Below, piece by piece: positions 1 through 8,486 of a DNA stretch of 58,622 bases. The stretch is from Gordonia hirsuta DSM 44140 = NBRC 16056 (GTDB lineage: Bacteria > Actinomycetota > Actinomycetes > Mycobacteriales > Mycobacteriaceae). Below the pieces are notes generated by a model that saw only the letters and a program-made list of their open reading frames with translations, ran no database searches and was not told the DNA's origin. The stretch spans positions 1-58,622 of the forward strand of contig NZ_BANT01000036.1 of NCBI RefSeq assembly GCF_000333015.1, given 5' to 3'. The translations under genes and the position numbers were made by a program. Each line of letters opens with the position of its first letter. The stretch's first letter is position 1.

Positions 1-127
1 GCCGCCGGCCGGGCCGTCGCCGGGGCCCGGGTAAGCTGACCGGAATCGTGAGGGCTGCCGGACGCGCCGGCCGCACCCGCGCAGTAGTGGCAGAAGTTCA
101 GCAGAGGCCGCAGTAAAGGAGCAGCTC

Positions 128-745
128 ATGACCACGCCCTCGCCCGATACGCCGTCCGGTGACACCGGAGGTGAGCAGCAGTTCCACGGCTCGGGGCATG
201 TGCCGCCACAGCCGGACCACGCCCCGCCGCCGGGCTACACCCCGCAGCCGCCGGCGCCGGAGTACGGCAGCACGCCGCAGGCCTACCCGACTCAGCCCGG
301 CTACGCTCCCCAGCCGGGCTACCCGCCCCAGCCCGGGTACCCGCCCCAGCCGGGCTATGCCCCGCAGCCGGGCTACGGCGCCCCGGGCGGCTACCTCCCG
401 CAGGCCGGTTATCCGGTGGCCGTGCCCGAAGCGCGCGGCAATGTGCAGCTGAACTACTGGCTGTCGGTGTTCTTCACCTGGATCCCGGCGCTGATCTACT
501 ACCTGATCGACAAGGACAAGGGCGACGCGCAGCTGACCGCCTACCAGAAGGCGAATATGAACTTCGCGCTGCTGCGCGTGTTCGTGGCCATCTTCATGCT
601 GATCCCGTTCCTCGGCTGGATCGTCGGCGGTATCGCCGCGATCGTGCTGTTCGTCCTGCACATCGTGGCGGCGGCCAAGGCACCCGGGGCGTACGAGCGC
701 GGCGAGGAGCCGCCGTTCGCCTTCAACATCTCGCTGATCAAGTAG
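128..745 (+). CDS. DUF4870-family membrane protein with Pro-Gly-Tyr-rich N-terminus
   Basis: 205-residue protein of unknown function. The first ~100 residues are a disordered Pro/Gly/Tyr/Gln tract with about six PQPGY-type pentapeptides. Residues ~105-200 form a small hydrophobic domain with two to three membrane segments (around YWLSVFFTWIPALIYYLI, VFVAIFMLIPFLGW and IAAIVLFVLHIVA) and the family-typical YQKANMNFALL stretch, which matches DUF4870. The start codon follows a purine-rich AAAGGAGC ribosome site. The gene stands alone and converges on the next gene across a palindromic terminator. The repeats are visible directly; the role (probably an envelope protein) is not established. Confidence 0.85.
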   Translation: MTTPSPDTPSGDTGGEQQFHGSGHVPPQPDHAPPPGYTPQPPAPEYGSTPQAYPTQPGYAPQPGYPPQPGYPPQPGYAPQPGYGAPGGYLPQAGYPVAVPEARGNVQLNYWLSVFFTWIPALIYYLIDKDKGDAQLTAYQKANMNFALLRVFVAIFMLIPFLGWIVGGIAAIVLFVLHIVAAAKAPGAYERGEEPPFAFNISLIK

Positions 746-764
746 CAGCGCAGACCCCCGCGAC

Positions 765-792
765 GGCGGGAGACCCCGCGGGGTCTCCCGCC
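765..792. terminator. Bidirectional hairpin terminator
   Basis: A 28-bp perfect palindrome of GC-rich sequence (arm GGCGGGAGACCCC and its complement) lies 20 bases after the stop of the DUF4870 gene. It also follows the convergent minus-strand gene that stops at 832. Its symmetry and position suggest it serves both genes. No T-run follows. Confidence 0.75.
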
Positions 793-831
793 ATCGTCGT
801 CTCTGAGGGGGTGCCGGTACGCGGGGAGGTC

Positions 832-1926
832 TTAGCCGATGACGATCGGCGGCAGCCCGGGGATGGGGTTGGGGATCGTGCGGCGCGGCGGTCGCGGTTT
901 GGGTTTGGGTTCGGGTCCCGGCGGGGCCTCGGAGGTCCGCGAGGTCGACGGCGCCGGGCTGGAGGTCGCCGAGGAGGTGGGCGGGCTGTACCGCTTCATC
1001 GAGGACCGAGCCGCGCGGACGTCGGCCGGCTCGGCAGCGGTGACCACCGTGGTCTCGGCGTTCTGCTCGACGACGTCGTCGCCGGGCGCGCTGGGGCCGG
1101 CCGTCGAGGCGGCTACGGGCGGCTCCTTCTTGCTGCTGCTGCCGCCGAGGGTCGCCATCGCCACTCCGACTCCGGCTGCGGCGGCCAGCACGGCTGCCGC
1201 AGCCGCGATCACCAGGCGTCCCCGCCGCGAGATCGACGGATCGAGATCCGCCGCATCCAGGGACGTGCCGCCGTCGGCACCGATCAGGCCGGTCTGCGCG
1301 TTCCCGTCGTCCTCGGCTGCGGCCCAGGCCAGCGACGGCGGACCGGCAGGCACCGCATCGAGTAGGCCGGTGCTGGCCTCGTCGCCGGCGTAGGTCGCCG
1401 GGAACTCGTCGTCGGGCAGCAGCAGGGCGAAACCGCGGTCGGTCAGCGCCTCCCACAGGCCCGGCCACTCGTCGGTGCCCGGACCCAGGAAGATCGCGGC
1501 GACCGGTTCGCGGCCGGCCAGTTCGACGAGCAGCCCGTGGGTGCGGTTCACCTCGGGCACCGTCGCGGCCATCACCGTGTCCAGGGAGATCGTCACCAGC
1601 CGCAGCTTGCGGGTGCCCATCAGCATGGCGCTGTCGCGGTCGATCAGCCGTTCGCGGGCGCGCCGGCACACGTCCAGCAGCTCGGCGAACACCGCCGGAT
1701 CCTCGGCGTCGGGCACCGCCTCGCTCTGGCGCAGATAGGAGGCGATGCGCAGATCGAGCACGGCCGGGGTGATGCGCGGTTCGGTGGCGGTGGCTGCCAC
1801 GGTCAGATCCGGATTCAGCCGGGCGGCCCACAGGCCGGTGTCGCCGAAGTCCAGTGCCAGCACGACGCCGGCCGCCTCGCCGGGGATGGCGAAGTCGGTG
1901 AGCCAGGAGGGCGTGGGCACGGTCAT
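832..1926 (-). CDS. Orphan protein with actin-like N-terminal domain, one TM segment and Pro-rich tail
   Basis: 364 residues, not assigned to a characterised family. Residues ~18-35 (VVLALDFGDTGLWAARL) look like the phosphate-1 strand of an ASKHA/Hsp70-type fold, and the first ~200 residues resemble N-terminal domains of mycolate-actinobacterial DUF7159-like or ESX-associated membrane proteins. A single membrane segment follows at ~237-262 (LVIAAAAAVLAAAAGVGVAMA). The last ~100 residues are Ser/Thr/Pro-rich and probably extracytoplasmic. The gene follows dcd by 27 bases on the same strand, so the two may be co-transcribed. The fold call is weak pattern matching; topology (cytoplasmic N-domain, exported tail) is inferred. 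Confidence 0.7.
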   Translation of the reverse strand: MTVPTPSWLTDFAIPGEAAGVVLALDFGDTGLWAARLNPDLTVAATATEPRITPAVLDLRIASYLRQSEAVPDAEDPAVFAELLDVCRRARERLIDRDSAMLMGTRKLRLVTISLDTVMAATVPEVNRTHGLLVELAGREPVAAIFLGPGTDEWPGLWEALTDRGFALLLPDDEFPATYAGDEASTGLLDAVPAGPPSLAWAAAEDDGNAQTGLIGADGGTSLDAADLDPSISRRGRLVIAAAAAVLAAAAGVGVAMATLGGSSSKKEPPVAASTAGPSAPGDDVVEQNAETTVVTAAEPADVRAARSSMKRYSPPTSSATSSPAPSTSRTSEAPPGPEPKPKPRPPRRTIPNPIPGLPPIVIG

Positions 1927-1953
1927 CGTTGTTCTCGCTGCTGGTCGTCGTCG

Positions 1954-2517
1954 CTACTGGAAGTTCAGATACGCCCGGGACGGCGTCGGACCCCGCTGGC
2001 CCTGGTACTTGGATCCGGCCTGCGCCGAGCCGTACGGGTTCTCCGACGGCGAGGAGAGGCGGAACAGGCACAGCTGACCGATCTTCATCCCCGGCCACAG
2101 GGTGATCGGAAGGTTCGCCACATTCGACAGCTCGAGGGTGATGTGCCCGGAGAACCCGGGGTCGATGAACCCGGCGGTGGAATGGGTGAGCAGCCCCAGC
2201 CGGCCCAGCGACGACTTGCCTTCGAGCCGCCCGGCCAGATCGTCGGGCAGAGAGCAGATCTCCAGGGTCGACCCGAGCACGAACTCGCCCGGATGCAGCA
2301 CGAACGGCTCACCGTCGGCGGGCTCGACCAGCGTGGTCAGCTCGTCCTGGCGCTGGGCCGGGTCGATGTGGGTGTACCGGGTGTTGTCGAATACGCGGAA
2401 CAGCGAGTCCAGCCGGACGTCGACGCTGGACGGCTGCACCAGCCCGGTGTCGTAGGGATCGATCCCCAGCCGCCCCGCCTGGATTTCCGCACGGATGTCG
2501 CGGTCAGAGAGAAGCAC
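1954..2517 (-). CDS. dcd: dCTP deaminase (likely bifunctional dCTP deaminase/dUTPase)
   Basis: Converts dCTP to dUTP; the actinobacterial form usually hydrolyses dUTP onward to dUMP, feeding thymidylate synthesis. The 187-residue length is normal. Visible family motifs are QPSSVDVRL (29-37), [10 protein letters not shown] (100-109), [11 protein letters not shown] (112-122) and ITLEL with the presumed catalytic Glu129. The C-terminus has the [15 protein letters not shown] nucleotide-closing segment. The start codon is GTG at 2517. It sits just downstream of a tRNA-Gly gene on the same strand, an arrangement seen in related actinobacteria. Bifunctionality is inferred from family membership. Confidence 0.97.
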   Translation of the reverse strand: MLLSDRDIRAEIQAGRLGIDPYDTGLVQPSSVDVRLDSLFRVFDNTRYTHIDPAQRQDELTTLVEPADGEPFVLHPGEFVLGSTLEICSLPDDLAGRLEGKSSLGRLGLLTHSTAGFIDPGFSGHITLELSNVANLPITLWPGMKIGQLCLFRLSSPSENPYGSAQAGSKYQGQRGPTPSRAYLNFQ

Positions 2518-2605
2518 GTCGTCGAGATTATCCGATCTGCGCCGCCGATGCCCCTTCGGTGCTGGTCAGAGCGGAACCCGCGGGGTGTGCGGAGAAGGGT
2601 GGGGG

Positions 2606-2679
2606 TGGAGCCGGCGACGGGAATCGAACCCGCACTCTCAGCTTGGGAAGCTGATGTTCTACCACTAAACTACGCCGGC
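2606..2679 (-). tRNA. tRNA-Gly (anticodon CCC)
   Basis: Read on the minus strand, the acceptor arms GCCGGCG and CGCCGGC pair perfectly. The D-arm contains AGTGGTAGA. The anticodon stem TCAGC/GCTGA encloses loop TTCCCAA, giving anticodon CCC. The T-arm contains the GTTCGATTC signature. The discriminator base is T, and CCA is encoded in the DNA (complement of 2606-2608). It lies ~90 bases upstream of dcd. Confidence 0.97.
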
Positions 2680-2731
2680 CTGCCAGGCCGTCGGCCTCGC
2701 GAGACATACCCTAGCAAATCCGCCGCCGGGC

Positions 2732-4120
2732 TCAGCTGCGCGGGCACCCGCTGCGGGCCGGTCTGCCCTCGAGACGGTCGGCCAGCCACTGCGTCGCCTC
2801 CGGGTAGGCGATAACCGCCGCCGACAGGTGTTCGCCGGGGACCTCCCGGTAGGTGGCGTTGGCGCCGAGCCGGCACTGCTGGGCGTACAGGTTGCGGGCG
2901 CCTTGGGCGGGGATCCAGATCTCGTGGGTGCCGTGGTAGATGTACAGCGGGGTGGCCGAGCGATGATCGGCCAGTTCGGTGGCGGTGTAGATCTTCTCGG
3001 CCAGGGCCGAGTTGAACGGATCCTTGTCCTTGGACAGCAGCTGCGCGGGCAGCTGGAAGGGCCCGGCCAGACCGTAGGAGGAGCCGCAGGCGTTGCGGAA
3101 GTCCGACGTCGCCAGCTGGGCGCCCAGGTTGTTCATCGTCTCCAGCAGCTCCGGCCGTTCGCGGGCCACCCCCAGGGTGGCGGCCAGCATCACCCCGGTG
3201 GCGAGGTTGGCGTTCATCGCCCCGGCCAGCATCCGGAAGTCGGCGGGCACACCGCCCAGGGCCGCGCCCACGACCCGGTCTGTCAGGTCCGGCGCGTACT
3301 GGCCGAGGACCTTCGCGGTGCCGTTGGTGGCGATCGCGCCGCCGGAGTAGCCGGTCACCGCGACCCGGCTCTGGGCGTACTTGGCCGGGGCGTACTTGGC
3401 CGCCGCCCGGATCGAGTCGAGCACCACGTGCCCGGCCAGGGTCGGTTCGGCGTAGGCCTGCCGCGGCCCCTCGTGGTCGGGGACGATCACGGTGTAGCCG
3501 CGCGAGAGCGCCAGCTGCGTGGTCGGCGGGAACAGGTCGGTCTGGTTCGTCTTATCGGAGAAGCCGTGGGCCAGGGTGTAGCCGGCGGTGCACTCGGTTC
3601 CCAGACCGTTGATCGGCACATTGTTCACCAGGATCGGCCGGGGGCCACGGCCGTGCCACGGCGCCTGCGGCTCGATGATCGTGGCGGTGGCGAAGATCGG
3701 CTGTCCCTGGACGTCGGTGGACCGGAACTTCACCAGATGCGCCCCGGCGATCGGCACGGTGACCAGGAATCCGGCGGTGGAGGTGATGTCGCGGACCGCG
3801 AGCACATCGCCGTTGGCGCGGGTAGCCAGCCGGGCCGGCCAGCGGTCGAACATCGGATCGCCGACCGGATCGGGCAGGACCGCCTCGCGCAGCTGCAGGG
3901 TCGAGCGCGGGTAACCGGGGGCCTGGGCGCGCTGGGGGATGGTCGTGGGCCGCGGATAGGCCGCCGGCGGAACCAGCCGGTCGACGCCGTCGATCACCTC
4001 GCCGGGCAGGGGCGCCAGATTCGGCGGGGTGGGATCGGCGTGGACGGGTGCGGCGACGGCCGCCAGCGTGGCGACGGTGGCGGCCAGGCCGAGGACGGTG
4101 CGGAGGGGCGTGCGTCGCAT
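2732..4120 (-). CDS. Secreted lipase, LIP (secretory lipase) family
   Basis: 462-residue alpha/beta-hydrolase probably exported to hydrolyse acylglycerols or other esters. The N-terminus is a clear Sec signal (MRRT, hydrophobic stretch, cleavage likely after VHA, about residue 28). The nucleophile elbow GYSGGA is typical of the LIP family (Candida-type secretory lipases and their actinobacterial relatives). Later segments GTHEIWIPAQGA and GEHLSAA probably contribute the acid/His side of the triad. Paired cysteines (around TECTAGY and RNACGSS) could form a disulphide. It is divergent from the transporter gene starting at 4302. Substrate is not predictable from sequence. Confidence 0.9.
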   Translation of the reverse strand: MRRTPLRTVLGLAATVATLAAVAAPVHADPTPPNLAPLPGEVIDGVDRLVPPAAYPRPTTIPQRAQAPGYPRSTLQLREAVLPDPVGDPMFDRWPARLATRANGDVLAVRDITSTAGFLVTVPIAGAHLVKFRSTDVQGQPIFATATIIEPQAPWHGRGPRPILVNNVPINGLGTECTAGYTLAHGFSDKTNQTDLFPPTTQLALSRGYTVIVPDHEGPRQAYAEPTLAGHVVLDSIRAAAKYAPAKYAQSRVAVTGYSGGAIATNGTAKVLGQYAPDLTDRVVGAALGGVPADFRMLAGAMNANLATGVMLAATLGVARERPELLETMNNLGAQLATSDFRNACGSSYGLAGPFQLPAQLLSKDKDPFNSALAEKIYTATELADHRSATPLYIYHGTHEIWIPAQGARNLYAQQCRLGANATYREVPGEHLSAAVIAYPEATQWLADRLEGRPARSGCPRS

Positions 4121-4301
4121 GGGCCGATTTTATCGATGTCGGCGGCCCCCGGGCTCGATGGGCGGACAAACGCGGCGGAGCCGATCTGCCGGTCCCGGCC
4201 GCCGGGATCGGCGCGGAAATCGCGCCAATCTGGCAAATCGTGCAACCGCACCTCCCGGACGTGTGAGGGTGGGCCAGGACGAGAAGAAGAGGAGGTCCTC
4301 G

Positions 4302-5192
4302 GTGCAGGATTCGGCGCTGATCACGACCGGTTTGCCGATCGCCCTGGCGATCATCATGTTCGGGCTGGGCTTGTCGCTGCGGGTGGCCGACTTCGCCCGC
4401 GTCGCGCGGTCGCCGCGGGCGGTGATCGGGGCACTGGTCCTGCAGGTGCTGATCCTGCCGGTGATCGCCTTCGCGCTGGTGCTCGGTTTCGGGCTGCCGC
4501 CGCTGCTGGCCGTGGGCGTGATGTTGCTGGCCGCCTCGCCCGGCGGCACCACCGCCAATCTGTTCAGCCACCTGTTCCGGGGCGACGTGGCCCTGAACAT
4601 CACGCTGACCGCGATCAACTCGGTGCTGGCGGCGTTCACCATCCCGTTGATCACCAACCTGGCGATCGGCTACTTCGATGCCGACGGCACCCTGGGACTG
4701 CAGTTCGGCAAGGTGGTGCAGGTGGTGGCGATCGTGCTGGTTCCGGTGATTGTCGGCATGATCGTGCGGGCGCGCTGGGCCGACTTCGCCACCCGCGCCG
4801 ACCGGCCGGTCCGGGTCTTCTCCATCGTGGTGCTGGTGATCGTCACCGTCGGCGCGATCGTCGGCGAACGCGAGAACATCGTCGACTACGCCCGCCAGGT
4901 CGGACTGGTGACCGGGCTGTTCTGCCTGATCAGCCTGGCTGCCGGCTACGGGCTGTCGCGCCTGCTGCGGCTGTCCCAGGGGCAGGCGATCGCCACCTCG
5001 ATGGAGGTGGGCATCCACAACACCACGATCGCGCTGACCATCGCGTTGAGTGTGCTCGACAACGTGATGGTGGCGATCCCGGCCGCCGTCTACTCGATCC
5101 TGATGTATCTGATCGCGCCCGCCTTCGGCTGGGCGGTCAGCCGCGGCCGGGTCGACCGGGCGGCCGAAGAGCCGGTCCCACTTCCGCAGTAG
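4302..5192 (+). CDS. Bile acid:sodium symporter (BASS) family transporter
   Basis: 296-residue integral membrane protein with nine to ten hydrophobic helices. Family features include AASPGGTTANLFSHL and the conserved EVGIHNTTIALTIA near the end. Members move organic anions with sodium. I place the start at GTG 4302 because an AGAGGAGG ribosome site lies 7 bases upstream and the first helix begins about 8 residues later. The frame is open further upstream but that part is Arg-rich and lacks domain character. Substrate unknown; the divergent secreted lipase is the only functional neighbour, so a link to released organic acids is only a guess. Confidence 0.88.
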   Translation: MQDSALITTGLPIALAIIMFGLGLSLRVADFARVARSPRAVIGALVLQVLILPVIAFALVLGFGLPPLLAVGVMLLAASPGGTTANLFSHLFRGDVALNITLTAINSVLAAFTIPLITNLAIGYFDADGTLGLQFGKVVQVVAIVLVPVIVGMIVRARWADFATRADRPVRVFSIVVLVIVTVGAIVGERENIVDYARQVGLVTGLFCLISLAAGYGLSRLLRLSQGQAIATSMEVGIHNTTIALTIALSVLDNVMVAIPAAVYSILMYLIAPAFGWAVSRGRVDRAAEEPVPLPQ

Positions 5193-5209
5193 CCGGCTGC
5201 CGGGAGCGG

Positions 5210-6748
5210 TCAGTGCTGCATGTCGATGTCCAGCCCGCGCGGGGTCAGCAGGTAGACCGCCGCTGCGGCCAGCGCCAGCAGGATCATGCCGACCAGACCC
5301 ACCTGGGCGATCGCCTCGGTGAATCCGGCTGCGGCTGCTGCGGCCAGTTCCGGTGAGCCGGTCTGCTGGGCCACCTCCATCGCCTCGGCCAGCGAAGCGT
5401 CGGCGCCGGGGAACTGCGTGCCGATCCGGCTGGTGAAGACGACGGCGGCGATGGTGCCCAGCAGGGCCACACCGAAGACGTTGCCCAGGTCGTAGGCGGT
5501 CTCCTCGATCGCCGCGGCGTTCCCGGCCTTCTCCTGGGGACTGCCGGACATGATCATCGCCGAGCCGATGGCCAGGGCGCCGGCGCCGGCCCCCTGCAGC
5601 AGCATCGCCGCGGCGACCCACGCATAGCTCAGCGGCTCCGGGGCGAAGTAGAACAGCGCGAAACCGGCCGCCGGCAACAGCAGTGCCAGTCCCATCACGG
5701 TGCGGGCGCCCATCAGGTCGACCAGGCTGCGGGCCGGGATGGCGGTGAGGATCGCCCCTGCGGCGAACGGCAGCAGCCGGTAGCCGGCCTGCGACGGGGA
5801 GAAGCCTTCGACCAGCTGCAGCCACTGGGCCAGCAGCAGCAGTCCGCCGCCCATCGCCAGCATGGAGAACAGTGCCGCCAGCACCCCGGCGGTCAGCTGC
5901 GGGCGCCGGAACAGGCGTACGTCCAGCAGCGGGTCGGGCCGGCGCAGACACCGCAGGACGAACAGTGTCAACGCGATGGCCGCGACGGTCAGGCCGATCC
6001 AGGCCGGGGCGTTGCCCAGACCGTCGGCGACATAGTGTTTGCCGAACTCCTTGATCGACCACACCAGAGTCGCCACGCCGCCGACCGCCAGCAGCGTGCC
6101 GGGCAGGTCCCAGGAGCCGGAGGCGGCCACGCGCGATTCGGGGAGCAGATACAGGGCGGCGACGACCGCGATGACCATCGGCGGCACGTTCACCAGGAAC
6201 GCCGCATGCCAGGAGAAGTGCTCGAGCAGCAGCCCTGCCACTATCGGCCCGACGGCCGCCCCGGCGGCCGAGACCGCGGCCCATACGCTCAGCGCCAGGG
6301 TGCGCTCGCGCGGATCGGTGAACACCACCCGCAGCATCGACAGGGTGGTCGGCATGATCATCGCGCCGCCCAGACCCAGCAGGGCGCGCAGCCCGATCAC
6401 CGCGGCCGAGGAGCCGGCCCACAGGACCAGCAGGGAGGCGAGGCCGAACAGGGTGAAGCCCAGGATCAGCAGCAGCCGCCGGCCCCAGCGGTCGGCCAGG
6501 GCGCTCATCGGGATGAGCAGGCCCGCCAGGATCAGTGAGTAGGCGTCGACCATCCACAGCTGCTGGGTGGCCGAGGGTTTCAGGTCGGCGCTGATCGACG
6601 GCAGGGCGACGTTCAGGACGGTCAGATCCATCACGACGGTCAGCAGCGCGACCGACAGGACCATCAGCGAGGCCCAGCGCCGCCAGGCGGGCATGGGTTC
6701 GCGCAGGGTGCCGTCGGGGGAGGTGGCGGGGGCGTAGAAGCCGATCAC
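5210..6748 (-). CDS. MFS drug exporter, DHA2 (14-TM, QacA/EmrB) type
   Basis: 512-residue major facilitator with about 14 membrane segments. Motif A is visible as LADRWGRRLLLI, motif C as GPIVAGLLLEHFSW, and the family D1 region as VVMDLTVLNVALPSI. It probably expels toxic hydrophobic or cationic compounds by proton antiport. The GTG start overlaps the upstream TetR stop by four bases (GTGA), so the two are translationally coupled and the TetR protein is the likely local repressor. The operator-like palindrome at 7359-7392 would control both. The substrate cannot be read from sequence. Confidence 0.93.
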   Translation of the reverse strand: MIGFYAPATSPDGTLREPMPAWRRWASLMVLSVALLTVVMDLTVLNVALPSISADLKPSATQQLWMVDAYSLILAGLLIPMSALADRWGRRLLLILGFTLFGLASLLVLWAGSSAAVIGLRALLGLGGAMIMPTTLSMLRVVFTDPRERTLALSVWAAVSAAGAAVGPIVAGLLLEHFSWHAAFLVNVPPMVIAVVAALYLLPESRVAASGSWDLPGTLLAVGGVATLVWSIKEFGKHYVADGLGNAPAWIGLTVAAIALTLFVLRCLRRPDPLLDVRLFRRPQLTAGVLAALFSMLAMGGGLLLLAQWLQLVEGFSPSQAGYRLLPFAAGAILTAIPARSLVDLMGARTVMGLALLLPAAGFALFYFAPEPLSYAWVAAAMLLQGAGAGALAIGSAMIMSGSPQEKAGNAAAIEETAYDLGNVFGVALLGTIAAVVFTSRIGTQFPGADASLAEAMEVAQQTGSPELAAAAAAGFTEAIAQVGLVGMILLALAAAAVYLLTPRGLDIDMQH

Positions 6749-7335
6749 GGGTGCTCCGATCGGGCCGGGTCGGCCGGGCGATTCATCAGGGTGCGGGCGA
6801 GGTTTTCGATCACGGCCGAATCCAGGGCCTGCTCGTGCAGTGCGGCGTGCAGGCTGGCGCCGTCGACGAAGACGGCCATCATCCGGGCGGCGGCCGGATC
6901 GGTCAGGGTGCTCAGGATCTGCACCAGGCCGTCGAACCAGCGCCGGGTCAGGCCGACGAGTTCGGGGCGTTGCACGGCGGCGACGTAGAGGGCGATCTCG
7001 GTGCGGACCCGATCGCCGTCGGACAGGTACTGGTGCAGCAGCCGGGCCACGGTCTCGGGGCGCCGGTCACTGGCCGCCAGCAGCTGCTCGGTGTACTCCA
7101 GGTCCCGGTCCACCTCGTCGGCCAGGTGCTCCAGGCCGGCGGTCATCAGATCGTCGAGGGTGGCGAAGTAGTAGGTGGTCGATCCCAACGGAACCCCGGC
7201 GCGCTCGGCGACCATCCGGTGGGTGATCTTGCCGTCGCCGGTGCGCAGCAGGTCGGCGGCGGCCGTGATCAGCTGATCGCGACGGTTGCCCCCGCTGCGG
7301 CTATCGCCGGGGCGGTCGGCGGCGGGACGGGACAT
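6745..7335 (-). CDS. TetR/AcrR-family repressor of the adjacent exporter
   Basis: 196-residue regulator. The N-terminal helix-turn-helix is at ~35-60 (ITHRMVAERAGVPLGSTTYYFATLDDL); the C-terminal helical ligand domain is variable. I start at ATG 7335 because AGGAG lies five bases before it. The longer frame starting at 7392 would begin inside the palindrome and lacks a ribosome site. It overlaps the exporter start by four bases. Known family behaviour predicts autorepression through the palindrome immediately upstream, relieved by an exporter substrate. Confidence 0.92.
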   Translation of the reverse strand: MSRPAADRPGDSRSGGNRRDQLITAAADLLRTGDGKITHRMVAERAGVPLGSTTYYFATLDDLMTAGLEHLADEVDRDLEYTEQLLAASDRRPETVARLLHQYLSDGDRVRTEIALYVAAVQRPELVGLTRRWFDGLVQILSTLTDPAAARMMAVFVDGASLHAALHEQALDSAVIENLARTLMNRPADPARSEHP

Positions 7336-7358
7336 CGAGGCTCCTGACGGGTGCGACA

Positions 7359-7392
7359 ATGTGTACAAATGTACATGTACATTTGTACACAT
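7359..7392. promoter_or_regulatory. 34-bp perfect palindrome, probable TetR operator
   Basis: A perfect inverted repeat centred between 7375 and 7376. The core half is GTGTACAAATGTACA and each arm is 17 bp. It is AT-richer than its surroundings and lies 24 bases upstream of the TetR start at 7335. Within it GTACAAATGTAC recurs as nested palindromes, as expected for two TetR dimers binding overlapping sites. Regulator assignment is inferred from position. Confidence 0.8.
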
Positions 7393-7479
7393 CGGCAGCC
7401 GTGCACGTCAGACGGGGTATCTCGGGGAACGGGCCACCGGTCGATCGGCCGCCGGGCAGCGAGCAGCTGGGAGACGGGC

Positions 7480-7537
7480 TACTGGGCGGCGGTGTACTGG
7501 GAGGCGGTTTACTGGGCGGCGGTTACTGGTCGGCGGG
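7480..7537. repeat. 15-bp imperfect tandem repeat (about four units)
   Basis: Four copies of a TACTGGGCGGCGGTG-like unit (15, 15, 14, 14 bases) run across the intergenic region and the last five codons and stop of the MerR gene (stop at 7523-7525). Units differ at one or two positions. A second unrelated 15-bp array lies on the other side of the same gene. Confidence 0.8.
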
Positions 7538-8320
7538 CTGCTCGGTATCGCGGCGGGTGCGGGCGATGGTGAGGTAGTCGTCGAGCTGGCGGGTCAGTTC
7601 GCGGTCCAGGGCCCGGTTGAGCGAGTTGTGGGCGGTGACCCGGCCGGTGCGGCGCAACTGCTGGATGAACGAGGCGGCCCAGTCCGACTCCTCGTCGCTC
7701 TCGGGGATCCAGCCGTCGAAACGGCCCTCGGTGATCGCCGCACGGCCGGCGGTGACCAGCGTGCGTGCCGCCACCTCCAGGTCGGCATCCAGGCGGCGCT
7801 GCAGACCCAGGATGTAGGCCAACGGGATGCCGATCGCCAGCAGGTCGCGGTAGGCACCGAGGGTCTCGGTGTCGTTGATCAGATAGTGCGTGGGCGCGCC
7901 CGGGCCGGTCCCGTTCCCGGCGTGCTCGTCGACGATCGGCTCGATCAGCCCGCGCTCCCGCAGCTGCTGCAGGATCTCCGGTTCCGGATCGCCGAGAAAT
8001 TCCAGCAGCTTGCCGGTGGTGACACGCTCGGTGGGGGTGCGGGCGATCGGTTCGGTGATCAGGCTCTTGAGGCCCAGGACCTCCACCAGATCGTCGCCGC
8101 GCTGCAGCCCGGACAGGAACTCGCCGATGTGGGTCATCGTGAACCCGCGCTTGAGCAGGTCGTTGATCACCTTGAGTCGCTTGAGATGGGTGTCGGTGTA
8201 GATCGCGATGCGGCCGCGCCGGATCGGGCGCGGGATGAGCCCGCGATCCTGATAGCCGCGAACATTGCGGACCGTGGTGTCAGCGGCCCGCGCCAGGTCG
8301 TCGATCCGGTATTCGGTCAT
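7523..8320 (-). CDS. MerR-family transcriptional regulator
   Basis: 265-residue protein. Residues 1-70 are a MerR winged helix-turn-helix (YRIDDLARAADTTVRNVRGYQDRGLIPRP, then the IAIYTDTHLKRLKVINDLL wing/helix). The remaining ~190 residues are an uncharacterised helical domain rather than the short dimerisation coil of classical MerR, with no visible metal-binding cysteines. I chose ATG 8320 as start by homology to the family N-terminus; ATG 8329 is also possible and neither has a strong ribosome site. The gene sits between two tandem-repeat arrays. Targets unknown. Confidence 0.85.
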   Translation of the reverse strand: MTEYRIDDLARAADTTVRNVRGYQDRGLIPRPIRRGRIAIYTDTHLKRLKVINDLLKRGFTMTHIGEFLSGLQRGDDLVEVLGLKSLITEPIARTPTERVTTGKLLEFLGDPEPEILQQLRERGLIEPIVDEHAGNGTGPGAPTHYLINDTETLGAYRDLLAIGIPLAYILGLQRRLDADLEVAARTLVTAGRAAITEGRFDGWIPESDEESDWAASFIQQLRRTGRVTAHNSLNRALDRELTRQLDDYLTIARTRRDTEQPADQ

Positions 8321-8364
8321 ACCGACCATTGTCGCAGAACGGCCCGGCGCCCCGGGCACGGATG

Positions 8365-8486
8365 CAGGCGCCCCGGCATCAGGCGCCCCGGCATCAGGCG
8401 CCCCGGCATCAGGTGCTCCGGTATCAGGTGCTCCGGTATCAGGTGCGCCGGTGTCCGGCGCCTCCGGTGTCAGACAGCTCCGGTGT
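8365..8486. repeat. 15-bp tandem array (eight units) filling the space upstream of the MerR gene
   Basis: Units 1-3 are identical (CAGGCGCCCCGGCAT). Units 4-5 are CAGGTGCTCCGGTAT. Unit 6 is CAGGTGCGCCGGTGT, and units 7-8 are 16-base decayed copies. Divergence increases toward the reductase stop codon at 8486, where the array ends exactly. No spacers, so it is not CRISPR. It covers the interval between two genes read in the same direction, including the likely MerR promoter. Confidence 0.85.

Noticed and set aside
98..2098. Open frame of 666 codons on the minus strand
   Set aside because: Overlaps the orphan gene, DUF4870 and part of dcd in other frames; no homology pattern, Arg/Pro/Ala-rich.
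2828..5356. Open frame of 842 codons on the plus strand
   Set aside because: Antisense to the lipase and out of frame with the BASS transporter; composition artefact.
7336..7392. Longer TetR protein starting at 7392
   Set aside because: It would begin inside the palindrome without a ribosome site; ATG 7335 has AGGAG at proper spacing.
8365..8486. Possible CRISPR array
   Set aside because: Repeats are contiguous 15-mers without spacers, and no cas genes are present.
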